Shown one piece after another: positions 37,301-44,327 of a stretch of DNA of 64,000 bases. Origin of the DNA: Ruminococcus sp. (GTDB taxonomy: Bacteria; Bacillota; Clostridia; Oscillospirales; Ruminococcaceae). The first letter of the stretch is position 1; each line of letters opens with the position of its first letter. A program made the translations under genes and the position numbers. Location: the NCBI GenBank assembly GCA_017525915.1, contig JAFXSC010000021.1:21752-85751 (forward strand), given 5' to 3'. Under the pieces are notes generated by a model. That model ran no database searches, was not told where the DNA came from, and saw only the letters and a list, made by a program, of their open reading frames with translations.

Positions 37301-37585
37301 GGTTCCCGATTGATAGGCGTCTTTTTGGTAGCCTACAAGCACCTCGTTCGCTTCACCGAAAGTGATCGCCTTTCTGCCGTAGGGGTTTTTCATGTCGTCA
37401 TCTTCATCAAAACCCTCCGGCGCATCTTCCTTCAAGCCGAGCGCCTTTGCAGCATTTGTTTCTGAATCTGCAGCTCTGGCAGTCAGCGGGTCCGGACGTA
37501 TTATTTCCGGAAGATCAATACCGGAAAGCATTGTCAGAGCGGTCACTGCTGCAAGCGTTCGCTTGAGGATGCCGTGTTTCTTCAT
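31319..37585 (-). CDS. Giant exported multidomain protein (FG-GAP, Fn3, Ig-like, InlB-type repeats)
   Basis: The 2088-residue product has a signal peptide (about 1-38, LTARA cleavage region). Calcium-binding FG-GAP/VCBS motifs occur at about 230 (GDFDGNGRDEIAAL), 432 (GDVNGDGIDDLIVG) and 598 (DLNGDGKQT). A Gly/Ser/aromatic strand-rich region (about 720-1000) is followed by an Fn3-like domain (about 1005-1110), an Ig-like domain ending in GKYRCRV (about 1112-1210), further beta domains, InlB-type repeats near 1560 (AGYVFDHWTVNGK) and 1620, and a ~320-residue C-terminal domain with LLDYGTQAQKYFDY. No sortase motif, SLH domain or dockerin is visible. GGAGGAG precedes ATG. It is probably a surface or secreted adhesin, or toxin-like protein; function unknown. 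Confidence 0.85.
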   Translation of the reverse strand: MKKHGILKRTLAAVTALTMLSGIDLPEIIRPDPLTARAADSETNAAKALGLKEDAPEGFDEDDDMKNPYGRKAITFGEANEVLVGYQKDAYQSGTYDDDDQAGYYTINNSNTASPVSLQYYREIEEKDEYNNNAFLNNYISKTVAGNFDGNRQGRTNQYVRFSVGESVSRDSASLAVCDSLTGATNGTADFKLYNYTGKDMVGDQEFARENTYAISQMAVATGDFDGNGRDEIAALVNSTKCTETVPYEGNEKMSDFPDVNGHYDDPTGEHPNGYDLFVKREEHKDETGKDDGTGDILYKFIVYDWNDNYIDTALKNKVGMTRQELFEYMEPYPEVLILLPMLGIPIFREMRYYAMVADEGGSGNAEKHEVAANVYITDDYVGPVISIYAYTLNDGEGDLLNINDWELKRTFPVNPGEALSLAAGDVNGDGIDDLIVGESNARNLPEDRPATVTVYHGARKDMLANQTVIASGLDKYGVTVFESKSSTKRETYIGVLGSSGPNGAFSAYHFEDGKYRMLGEPKSVTMTVDRPALANEIYYLNDTLCSPNTKSCFKFSHRGLTAGNYNGFDAGFTEDFPAEEIKNREEVIAFDFQTADLNGDGKQTVFYQTIHNRGYWSYHGAAANSEIHSHSFGTSPNYSFDQPNACNMYAIVNTDNDSFYMSYTGKHWFEYTDPKVLAVLASPPYFKDLLEQDDLSGNYAESTTAYGSTKGAGSGSSQSNSFSVGAYVSFEQEISFMGFATVATFEAELSTDVSFTSEYEESVELNYSLEYATSSGADAVVFYSVPFEFYEYEIVYRENGKEKKINNLLCIPKQPCTATIELEKYQSIAENYSELPDLSNVLKHEVGNPDSYPKSTKGYNNVREFDGNYMAVDFTSAGGGITESQSIEMTKDTCYTSSIGVDVEMKVGGGAGGVTVGVSAGYGHEAGTMSTTTEGSSFTATMQNMPKEAEEYGYGMSWKLFSHEGSYKNASGNTVTFPVVDYLVTDVIQPPSLVSSFRQDYKNSSDYSVMLEWDYDDSGKAEFFNVFRVSNINGKQVRILVDTVPASSGTLNSDGSYTYTLEDKGNNANGGRIIMNPGVQYEYQIVAARSPSSPPCVSMPSEVLYAYTHAEGVYPEISLTGVTNNKLTVYPDREYNIGAEIGNADDFLFISYQWQKKEKTGWKDIANADSSILTISDPDADSAGKYRCRVDAMAFNEERNSEVGVTVFTDDIDLTFKMRSVKQNSYSVSCKGNKPEAVLSLVPSNTACLIAPTGTVEFTVQSASFENTYSVPLNASRRTSTAKLSDAADLKDLPNGIYQISAYYGGDNVYGSFQTEAVSVLVGNDAVYPVLFDQNGNRTETFFYGDKLTLKFYKYTKNADGVTSEQYMDTLTAQYGVKDQFLNSKPDTYTKNITADGKNYSYSYTLKKRPIEIGISDPGALFAGDVEGKLPEAVVISGLVEGDKLEEIATLVFKNGTDSSEITIDNRTAPGNYYAKLKPSQAEGNKTEYYDLQLYSEMISIYARLYDLNIICEKVDDQSAGGVRLTAPESISLETDTLRYESGTLVKLNANPYAGYVFDHWTVNGKTETSASTSFIMSPKAQEVHAFFAKDTSPSALGSVIVDETFMADGKIVYPNDFDSEKTYPVGKEFTFSAKDTSDSVFDYWSKVVGSKTYLISTRDITVAVTDTPVILYPVFKGAPCTITLGSGISAEYEAVNAQEESVKYTVTSGNTVPKGSELTISAPAGADYSWYINGVKQTTVQNTMSLIVSGDTNIEWKYSGPCTAQMDGHSLSLDGPITLNFYVDIKDYDNKALTAKIFSTHYDSTQKKEITTEIGTFAALDGAPCKYNTGFDEYRFSVPLAAAMINDRITMNVYTKGDTEPVLTDVYSVAEYANGKIASSSNKKLVNAMISLLDYGTQAQKYFDYNNIEANYANKSLTAEQIAAARTGITAYTTKMDNTDIIDRAAVNKILADNNIALTYTGSSLQLDSGVKLRYYFKPNSGTADAALAAYGNSIRFTDSSISASTGIEGNEIFIETDQLPAALLTSDNSYSLNIGNTVIIDGATINSYFKSIYVKDDSSAKRVQLKRVNESLYYYAESAKLYFGK

Positions 37586-37611
37586 ATAAACTCCTCCTTT
37601 AATAATAAGAT

Positions 37612-37661
37612 ATTATAACAAAAGCACACTTCACATGACAGACCTGTCCTGCAAAGTGTGC
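37612..37661 (-). promoter_or_regulatory. Leader hairpin and possible extended -10 of the giant gene
   Basis: GCACACTT (37624-37631) and AAGTGTGC (37654-37661) form a hairpin; on the minus strand it is followed by TTTTGTT, and then TATAAT (37612-37617) preceded by TG. The structure can be read as a terminator-like attenuator in the leader from the promoter at 37787-37815, or as an operator over an extended -10 promoter. The sequence alone does not decide. The 345-bp gap 37586-37930 holds no convincing gene. Confidence 0.45.
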
Positions 37662-37786
37662 CTTTATTAACGCTTAAAATTGGAAAGGCGTGTTTAGACC
37701 ATAAATGCCTGTTATCCTGCTTCATCATAAAGAACCGCCCCTTTCCCTTATTATGAATAAACAAATCATCTCCCTCATTGTCATTT

Positions 37787-37815
37787 ATTTTAGCACACCT
37801 TGTAAAGAAAGTCAA
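37787..37815 (-). promoter_or_regulatory. Upstream promoter of the giant gene
   Basis: Minus-strand TTGACT (37810-37815) and TAAAAT (37787-37792) with a 17-base spacer. It would give a leader of about 195 nt before the giant gene. Confidence 0.65.
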
Positions 37816-37930
37816 TAGAGAACGGAACTATCATTTTTATTTTGTTCCGACTTTTTTCTCCGCGGAAATGTGGGAACGGAAAATGCCCGCCGGGCGGCTG
37901 CCTGGCGGGCGGAAAGCTATGTTATTCAGT

Positions 37931-39601
37931 TCAGTTGTTATCAGCCGGCGGATCTGTCACAGGTGAAGTATCTGTTGCTTCCTGCGGAATGCCGTTGCCG
38001 TCAGTGGATACGGGAGCGCCGTCCCCATAGTGTGGAACTATCTGTTTTTCCTCCAGACCTGTGAAGTCGGGAGTTTTTACCGGCTCGGCTTCATCGTCAA
38101 ATTTGAGATTTTCTACTACCGTGAAGCGTTTCAGCCTTCCTTCCGAATCGTAGCCGTTCATCCATACAGTCACGCCTGTTTCGATATCGACATAGAGCTC
38201 GAATTTCTTGACCGCGTCGTACTCAACATCGTATGTGCCCTCGATGCGGACACAATTTCTGCCCAGTACCTCCTGAGTTCCGATAATATCCCACTTGTCG
38301 AAGTCCTGAAGGTAATCTACCGCCATTCTGTAATTCTCTATGCAGTCAACGGCAATTCCTCCGAGCATCTGACGGCGGCTGTTCCAGTTGTCGTACTCAT
38401 TGAAGGAATCGTCCTTCGGGCGAAGCTCCTCAAACGGAACAGTCGGTGTATCTATGCGGTGTACAACGCCCGGTATCTTGGAGTAGGTGTCCTTTGAAAT
38501 ACCGGCAGTGTAGCAGTATTCACCGTCCTGCGAACTGATTATTGCCGTATCATCTTTGGTTACGCTTTCATCGAGCGAGGTAAGATGTGTAGAGAAGCCA
38601 TAATAGTTCTCCTCACACTCATATGCCTTTGCAGTGTTGAGATCGACCTGAAACTCGGATACCGCCATGCTTCCGTAGCCGCTGAGCTCAAATCCTCCGC
38701 GCTTTATAACGCCGGAAGCACGGTCGAAGTAGTCAAGGGTATTGTTCATCTTGTAGAATATGTCCTTCTTGTCGGTCATATCGCATTCCTTAGCGCCGGC
38801 GCGTGTATTCTTCCAGATATCGTTCACATTTATGGAACTGATGTCGCACCAGGTCAGATGATCTGAAATTGCATTCTCATAAGCCGCAGGATTTGCAGCC
38901 TCGGTGATAGCCTTTGCAGTTTCGGCAGGAACGTACCAGCGTGTCGCTTCTCCCATGCCTTCGAGTTTTACGGTATTGTCACCGTAGAGGGTGAGACTGT
39001 ACGGTGCGCCGTTGTTGTAGACGTACATATTGAATGCTTCACCGTCGGGGAGCGGTGCGTTCACATCGCAGGGCGTCCAGCTGTCAGAATTGATCGCCGC
39101 TGCGAGCTTCTGCTGCTGATCTGCGGAGATATCGAGAAGATAAGGCGCATAAGCCGCAGCCATAAAGCGTACCTCGTCGTTCGATATGTCAATGACCGGT
39201 GCTGCTGCCTGAACGGACACTGCATCAGTTGTTGCCGCTGTATCTGTTGCCGCGATATTCTGTTCCTCGGTAGTCAGTGCGGCAAGCATACTGTCGGAGG
39301 ATTTAGGGCTCTTGTTCTTTATAACTGCGGCAGTGCCGATACCTCCGGCGATGAGCGCGACAGCCGCTGCCACGCCGAGAGCCTTGTGCCATACGGGACG
39401 GCGATACTTTTCAACGCCCGATACGGACTCTGCATATTCACTTACATTTCCCTTGTTCTTTTCGTTCATAAGCTCATCGAATTTCTTTTCACTCATGGAT
39501 AATACCCTCTTTCTTGTTTCTTCATCTGACGAAAAAGGGGGGAGCTTTTCGATGATATCATCGTCTGCATTATCAAGAATACCGAGATCTATCTTTTTCA
39601 T
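37931..39601 (-). CDS. Membrane anti-sigma-like protein with RseB/LolA-like sensor region (pair 1)
   Basis: The 556-residue product has a ~70-residue cytoplasmic part (LGILDNADDDIIEKLPPF), the juxtamembrane motif SGVEKYRRPVWHKALG, one membrane helix (about 75-95) and a large outer region. The last third (DYFDRASGVIKRGGFEL and VLGRNCVRIEGTYDVEY followed by LYVDIETGV) resembles the MucB/RseB-LolA fold and is related to the protein at 47525. Its ATG overlaps the stop of the ECF sigma gene (ATGA), the standard arrangement of a sigma and its anti-sigma. Binding of sigma by the N-terminal part is inferred, as no classic zinc anti-sigma motif is present. Confidence 0.78.
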   Translation of the reverse strand: MKKIDLGILDNADDDIIEKLPPFSSDEETRKRVLSMSEKKFDELMNEKNKGNVSEYAESVSGVEKYRRPVWHKALGVAAAVALIAGGIGTAAVIKNKSPKSSDSMLAALTTEEQNIAATDTAATTDAVSVQAAAPVIDISNDEVRFMAAAYAPYLLDISADQQQKLAAAINSDSWTPCDVNAPLPDGEAFNMYVYNNGAPYSLTLYGDNTVKLEGMGEATRWYVPAETAKAITEAANPAAYENAISDHLTWCDISSINVNDIWKNTRAGAKECDMTDKKDIFYKMNNTLDYFDRASGVIKRGGFELSGYGSMAVSEFQVDLNTAKAYECEENYYGFSTHLTSLDESVTKDDTAIISSQDGEYCYTAGISKDTYSKIPGVVHRIDTPTVPFEELRPKDDSFNEYDNWNSRRQMLGGIAVDCIENYRMAVDYLQDFDKWDIIGTQEVLGRNCVRIEGTYDVEYDAVKKFELYVDIETGVTVWMNGYDSEGRLKRFTVVENLKFDDEAEPVKTPDFTGLEEKQIVPHYGDGAPVSTDGNGIPQEATDTSPVTDPPADNN

Positions 39602-40170
39602 AGCGATTCCTCCTTTATGCCTCTTTCCGCGAGAGCCGCACGGAGCTGTTCTCCGGCGCGTTTCACCCGCATCCTTACTGCGGACGGTTTCATGGAAAGA
39701 AGCCCTGCTATCTGGCGCGAAGTCTTGTTGTAGTAGAACTTCTGGATGACTATGGTGGAGTCAGGCTCGCCGAGGGAGCTGATACAGTCCGCCACTATCC
39801 TCTGAAGCTCGCATCTTTCATTTTCAGCCTCCAGATCGTCGTCAGAGCTTATGCCGGAAAACTGTTCGTCGTCCAGCGATACTGATTTTTCAAACCTTCT
39901 GGAAAGGGATCTGAAACGGTCGATGCTCGTGCATTTGGCGACAGTTGCGATGAACTTTCTCATATCGCCCGTTACCGGATGCTCCTCGAGCGAGAAGAAG
40001 ATCTTTGCGAACACATCACTGATGCACTCCTCGGTATCTTCCGCCGCGGCGATGTTTCTGAGATGATTGACAACGATAGTGCCGACATAGTTGTAGTATT
40101 CCTCGAAAAGCAGTCTGTGAGCCTCCTCGCGGCTGCGTTTCCGGATACTGCTGTATTCTTCACCGTTCAA
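39598..40170 (-). CDS. ECF-type RNA polymerase sigma factor (pair 1, TTG start)
   Basis: The 190-residue product has sigma region 2 (LLFEEYYNYVGTIVVNHL, EDTEECISDVFAKIFFSL) and region 4 (EPDSTIVIQKFYYNKTSRQI then AVRMRVKRAGEQL, a helix-turn-helix). The start is best placed at TTG 40170, where GGGAGGG lies 6 bases upstream and alignment with the 46950 sigma begins. It is co-translated with the membrane protein downstream by ATGA overlap and is closely related to the sigma of pair 3 (SLGEPD-TI-IQK in both). It should direct a small regulon, possibly including its own operon. Confidence 0.9.
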   Translation of the reverse strand: MNGEEYSSIRKRSREEAHRLLFEEYYNYVGTIVVNHLRNIAAAEDTEECISDVFAKIFFSLEEHPVTGDMRKFIATVAKCTSIDRFRSLSRRFEKSVSLDDEQFSGISSDDDLEAENERCELQRIVADCISSLGEPDSTIVIQKFYYNKTSRQIAGLLSMKPSAVRMRVKRAGEQLRAALAERGIKEESL

Positions 40171-40538
40171 TATGATCCCTCCCTTCAATTATATAAGAGC
40201 TTCCATGGTTGCCTTCACTGTATAATATCGTCCGGTTTGCAGAAAGTGTCACATAATAAGAAACTTTATTTTATGTTCCTGAGAACACTTCAAAAGGGCT
40301 GTATACTGCTTGTAATTTTATCACGGATAGTGCCGGATTATCAATGGCTTTTTTGCACAAATCTGCCGCCGGCTTTTGATTGACAATACACAAAATTCGG
40401 CTCAGTGTTCGGTTTTTGGCAGTTGTTCCCGCTTTGCCATTGACAAATCATCGGATTTCATTTATAATAAGAAGTAGTTTCTATATAGATAGGTAAACTG
40501 ATACATTGACCGTTATCAATTTGGAAAGGACGGTAAGT
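40171..40538. promoter_or_regulatory. Divergent control region between ECF sigma 1 and GGDEF-EAL gene
   Basis: This 368-bp gap holds a perfect palindrome TGTTC-CTGA-GAACA at 40274-40287, which could be an operator or half of an ECF promoter (GAAC-type -35). On the minus strand GTGACA followed 17 bases later by GATATT (about 40220-40250) is a weak sigma-A-like promoter for the sigma gene. No coding frame is convincing. Confidence 0.4.
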
Positions 40539-42275
40539 ATGGGGAATATTAAAGGAAAGAAAATAATCGAAAATACACTCAATCGGCTTTCGTCAAGGAG
40601 AAACGCTCCTACGGCAGGGTTTGTGATCCTGCTGGTATTGTATGTGATAGCTTCGGCAATAGTAATCATCTCGGCAAGAACAGATTTCGATATATTGTTC
40701 TTCGGTATGTCGATACCGGGCAAATCGTTTACCGGCGTATTTTCTGCTATCTCACAGGTATGTATCATCTTCATGACGTTATACTTCGGGAAAAAAGGCT
40801 ACTTTACTGCTCTTGTTCTTCAGCTCTCCCAGCTTCCGCCGCTGTGTGTGAGTATTTTCGTCCAGAAAAACGTGATGAGCCTCCCGGGCGTGTTCAGCGC
40901 GATCCTTACGATATTGGCGATCACGATTATTTACCTGAACGGAAAGCAGATGACTGCTTATCAGAAGGAACTGCGCGATCAGGCGGTGACCGATCAGCTT
41001 ACCGGTCTGCCGAACCGCTTTGCCTGTTCAAGACTTGTGAAGGCTCTGGTGGAAAAAGGCGAGAAATTCGCTATGGTCTCAATTGACATCAACGAATTCA
41101 AGGGCATAAATGACGCACTGGGCTTCGATACCGGAAACCATGTGCTCTGCGAGATAGCTTCGCGCTGGAAGGCAATAGCAGATGACGGCAGCTCCGGAAC
41201 GCTCGACTTTATCACGCGCATAGGCGGCGACGAATTCGTTCTTTTCATAAGGGATTATCAGTCGGACGAAGAAATCGTTAATACTATCAGGCAGTACGAG
41301 AAGGTCATATTCGACCGCATAACGGTCGATAACTGTGACCTGTACATCAGCGCAAGCTTCGGATATGCCGAATTCCCGAAGGACGCAGATACCAGGGACG
41401 CCATTTTCTCTGATGCCAATGCAGCGATGCACGAGGTGAAGCGCACCAAAAGCAGCAACCATATCCTGCGCTTCTCACCTGAGCTCATGAGGACAGAGCG
41501 TACCCTCGATCTTGAACGCAAGATAAGGGAAGCTCTTGAAAACGGAACGTTCTATTTCAACCTCCAGCCGCAGTTCGATATGCACCACAGGCTGCGCGGA
41601 TTTGAGGCGCTTGCCAGAATGAAGGACACTGACGGTACTGCTATCAGTCCCGGCGAATTCATACCCGTTGCGGAGAAGGTCGGTCTGGTCGATAAGGTGG
41701 ATGGCATAGTGCTCCGGAAATCAACAGCTTTCTTCGGTGAACTGCTGAACAGGACAGGTGCGGATATCACGCTGAGCGTCAATATTTCCGTGCGACACCT
41801 GATGAAGAACGACTTCCTCGATGAGATACGCGAAGCATTGACAAGCAGCGGTGTTCCGGCGAATAATCTTGAAATTGAGATAACCGAGTCCATAATGATA
41901 GATTCGGTCGATAAGGCGCTGAAATGTATTGATGAACTAAAGGCAATGGGCATCAAGATCGCTATCGACGATTTCGGTACCGGTTATTCATCGCTCAGTT
42001 ATCTCAACAGATTCCCTGCCGACCTGTTGAAGGTGGACAAGTCATTCATCGACGAGATGAACACGAGCGAGTCCTCAAGGCAGTATGTTTCCGCGATAAT
42101 ATCCATGGGACATATCATGGGATTTGATGTTATTTCCGAGGGCGTTGAGGAGGAAGAGCAGATAGATACGCTGCGCGAGATAGGCTGTGACTTCATTCAG
42201 GGCTTTGTCTGGGGCAGACCTCTTATGCCTGACGCAGCTGAGAAGCTGGTCGTTGAGTCCTCAGTTAAAAGTTGA
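40539..42275 (+). CDS. Membrane GGDEF-EAL protein (bifunctional cyclic-di-GMP enzyme type)
   Basis: The 578-residue product has four membrane segments in the first ~130 residues, a GGDEF domain (about 145-310) with TRIGGDEFVLF and DQLTGLPNRF, and an EAL domain (about 325-570) with RGFEALARMKD, IEITESIMI, IDDFGTGYSSLSYL and KVDKSFI. Both catalytic signatures are intact, so either synthesis or hydrolysis of cyclic di-GMP, or both, is possible. The membrane part is homologous to that of the HD-GYP protein at 27737, suggesting the same input signal. GGAAAGGA 8 bases upstream sets the start at 40539. Confidence 0.94.
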   Translation: MGNIKGKKIIENTLNRLSSRRNAPTAGFVILLVLYVIASAIVIISARTDFDILFFGMSIPGKSFTGVFSAISQVCIIFMTLYFGKKGYFTALVLQLSQLPPLCVSIFVQKNVMSLPGVFSAILTILAITIIYLNGKQMTAYQKELRDQAVTDQLTGLPNRFACSRLVKALVEKGEKFAMVSIDINEFKGINDALGFDTGNHVLCEIASRWKAIADDGSSGTLDFITRIGGDEFVLFIRDYQSDEEIVNTIRQYEKVIFDRITVDNCDLYISASFGYAEFPKDADTRDAIFSDANAAMHEVKRTKSSNHILRFSPELMRTERTLDLERKIREALENGTFYFNLQPQFDMHHRLRGFEALARMKDTDGTAISPGEFIPVAEKVGLVDKVDGIVLRKSTAFFGELLNRTGADITLSVNISVRHLMKNDFLDEIREALTSSGVPANNLEIEITESIMIDSVDKALKCIDELKAMGIKIAIDDFGTGYSSLSYLNRFPADLLKVDKSFIDEMNTSESSRQYVSAIISMGHIMGFDVISEGVEEEEQIDTLREIGCDFIQGFVWGRPLMPDAAEKLVVESSVKS

Positions 42276-42359
42276 CTATAAAGCTCATGTGGGACATCCT
42301 GCATGAGCTTTTTGCATCATCAGGGCAAACAGGCAGCCACTGCTGTTCCCCGGACGGTA

Positions 42360-42388
42360 TTGCTTTATTCTGCCGGAAGTGCTATAAT
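42360..42388 (+). promoter_or_regulatory. Promoter of the ABC transporter gene
   Basis: TTGCTT (42360-42365), 17-base spacer and TATAAT (42383-42388), 41 bp upstream of the start codon. Confidence 0.75.
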
Positions 42389-42428
42389 ATTAATGACAGA
42401 AATAAAATACGAAAGGAAGCGATAGCCC

Positions 42429-44288
42429 ATGCCTCCGGGAGGAAGATTCGGGCCTGGATTTTTATCTGACGAGGAAAAGAAAAACAGACCAAAGGTGACG
42501 GGAAAGCTGCTGAAGCGTATTTTCTCCTATCTGAAGCCGTACTGGAAGCAGATGACGCTTGTGCTCATAGCCATACTCGCCTCCGCGATACTCACGCTCA
42601 TGCCGTCGGTGCTGACCGGACGCATTGTGGACGAAGGCCTCATCGCACAGAATATGAACAAGCTGGTGTTCTATATCCTGCTCTCGTTCGGAGTTACTCT
42701 GCTTGCAAACCTCATAGGCATTATCGAGAGCTACATGAATACATGGATAGCCCAGCATATTACCTATGATATGCGGAACTCGATGTACAGGCACCTCCAG
42801 AAGATGTCCCAGCGCTTTTACACGACCAACAATCAGGGCGATATCATCACCCGTATGACGAGCGATATCTCCGGCGTCCAGCAGGTCATAACCGGTACGC
42901 TCACGAGCATAATCTCAAATTCGATAACCCTTGCGGTCGCACTTGTGATAATGTTCCGCGAGAACTGGCTGCTCGCACTGGTCGGCGTTGTGATAATACC
43001 GCTGTTCACCATTCCGACCCGCAGCGCCGGAAAGACGCGCTGGACCATTACCAACGAGTCGCAGGCGTGCAATGACGAGATAAACGGCATACTGAACGAG
43101 ACGATGTCCGTAAGCGGTCAGCTCCTTGTCAAGCTTTTCGGCATGGAAAAGCGAGAGTATGAGCGCTACGAAAAGGTCAACCATGAGATGATACGCCTTA
43201 ATATCCGCGAGAGCATGGCAGGACGCTGGTTCAGAATGGCGCTCAATACCTTCACGAATATCGGTCCTATGCTGATATACCTTTTCGGCGGCATCATCAT
43301 GATGAAGTACGACGACAGCCTGACGGTCGGACAGATAACCGTCCTCGTTGCGCTGCTCGGAAAGATGTACGGCCCCGTTAATCAGCTCCTCAACATACAG
43401 GTTGACTGGATACGTTCAATGGCACTTTTCTCGCGCATTTTCGAGTATTACGATATGCCGGCCGAGATAGAGAACGCTCCGGACGCCATAACTCCCGACC
43501 ATGCTGACGGCGAGGTGGAATTCCGCCATGTGCGCTTCCATTACGACCCCGAAAGGGAGATACTCAAGGATGTCAGCTTCAAGCTTGAAAAGGGCAGGTG
43601 CATCGCTATCGTTGGCCCTTCCGGTTCCGGCAAGAGCACGCTCATAAACCTTATCCCGCGCCTTTATGACGTCATAGACGGAGAGGTGCTGTTCGACGGC
43701 ACGGACGTCCGCAAGCTCGACCTCGATTTCCTGCGGAGGAATATCGGTATCGTAAGCCAGGAGACCTATCTTTTCAACGGCACGATACGCGACAATCTGC
43801 TCTATGCAAAGCCTGACGCGACCGAGGAGGAGCTTATCGAAGCCTGCAAGCGTGCGAATATCTATGACTTCATCTCCTCGCAGGAGACCGGACTTGATAC
43901 CGTAGTCGGCAACCGCGGACTGAAGCTCTCCGGCGGTGAAAAGCAGAGGATATCCATTGCGCGTATACTGCTGAAGGACCCTGCACTCATGATATTTGAC
44001 GAGGCTACCTCCGCGCTCGATTCCATATCCGAGCAGAAGATACAGGACGCTATCGAACCGCTGATAGCTTCACGCACAAGCATACTCATCGCACACAGGC
44101 TCTCGACGATACTTGCCGCGGATGAGATTCTTGTAGTCTGCAACGGCGAGATAGCCGAACGCGGAAAGCACAGCGAACTTGTCGGCAGGGGAGGAGTCTA
44201 TACCCAGCTTTACGAAACACAGTTCAGCCGCGCCGCAGAGCAGACCGCTTCCGACCTCGGCTATTCCGAGGGCGAAAGCGATGAATAA
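42429..44288 (+). CDS. ABC exporter, fused permease and ATPase (half transporter)
   Basis: The 619-residue product has a short Gly/Pro-rich start (MPPGGRFGPGFLSDEE), a six-helix exporter membrane domain (about 30-330) and a nucleotide-binding domain with Walker A VGPSGSGKST (near residue 398), Q-loop GIVSQETYLFNG, signature LSGGEKQRISIAR and Walker B ALMIFDEATSALDS. It belongs to the MdlB/LmrA-like multidrug or lipid exporters, which work as dimers. No second subunit is adjacent, so it would homodimerise or pair with a distant partner. Substrate unknown. An AGGAAGCGATAG region precedes the start, with its own promoter upstream. Confidence 0.95.
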   Translation: MPPGGRFGPGFLSDEEKKNRPKVTGKLLKRIFSYLKPYWKQMTLVLIAILASAILTLMPSVLTGRIVDEGLIAQNMNKLVFYILLSFGVTLLANLIGIIESYMNTWIAQHITYDMRNSMYRHLQKMSQRFYTTNNQGDIITRMTSDISGVQQVITGTLTSIISNSITLAVALVIMFRENWLLALVGVVIIPLFTIPTRSAGKTRWTITNESQACNDEINGILNETMSVSGQLLVKLFGMEKREYERYEKVNHEMIRLNIRESMAGRWFRMALNTFTNIGPMLIYLFGGIIMMKYDDSLTVGQITVLVALLGKMYGPVNQLLNIQVDWIRSMALFSRIFEYYDMPAEIENAPDAITPDHADGEVEFRHVRFHYDPEREILKDVSFKLEKGRCIAIVGPSGSGKSTLINLIPRLYDVIDGEVLFDGTDVRKLDLDFLRRNIGIVSQETYLFNGTIRDNLLYAKPDATEEELIEACKRANIYDFISSQETGLDTVVGNRGLKLSGGEKQRISIARILLKDPALMIFDEATSALDSISEQKIQDAIEPLIASRTSILIAHRLSTILAADEILVVCNGEIAERGKHSELVGRGGVYTQLYETQFSRAAEQTASDLGYSEGESDE

Positions 44289-44294
44289 AACAAG

Positions 44295-44322
44295 AACCGT
44301 TCCCACATAAGTGGGAACGGTT
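44295..44322. terminator. Bidirectional terminator between ABC gene and anti-sigma-like gene 2
   Basis: AACCGTTCCCAC (44295-44306) and GTGGGAACGGTT (44311-44322) form a perfect 12-bp stem. T-rich tracts lie on both sides (TCTGTTT on plus, CTTGTTTT on minus), so it serves the two convergent genes. Confidence 0.92.
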
Positions 44323-44327
44323 TCTGT

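Noticed and set aside
37582-37815. 77-codon minus-strand frame upstream of the giant gene
   Set aside because: It starts inside the -35 of a good promoter, has no ribosome site and overlaps the start of the giant gene.
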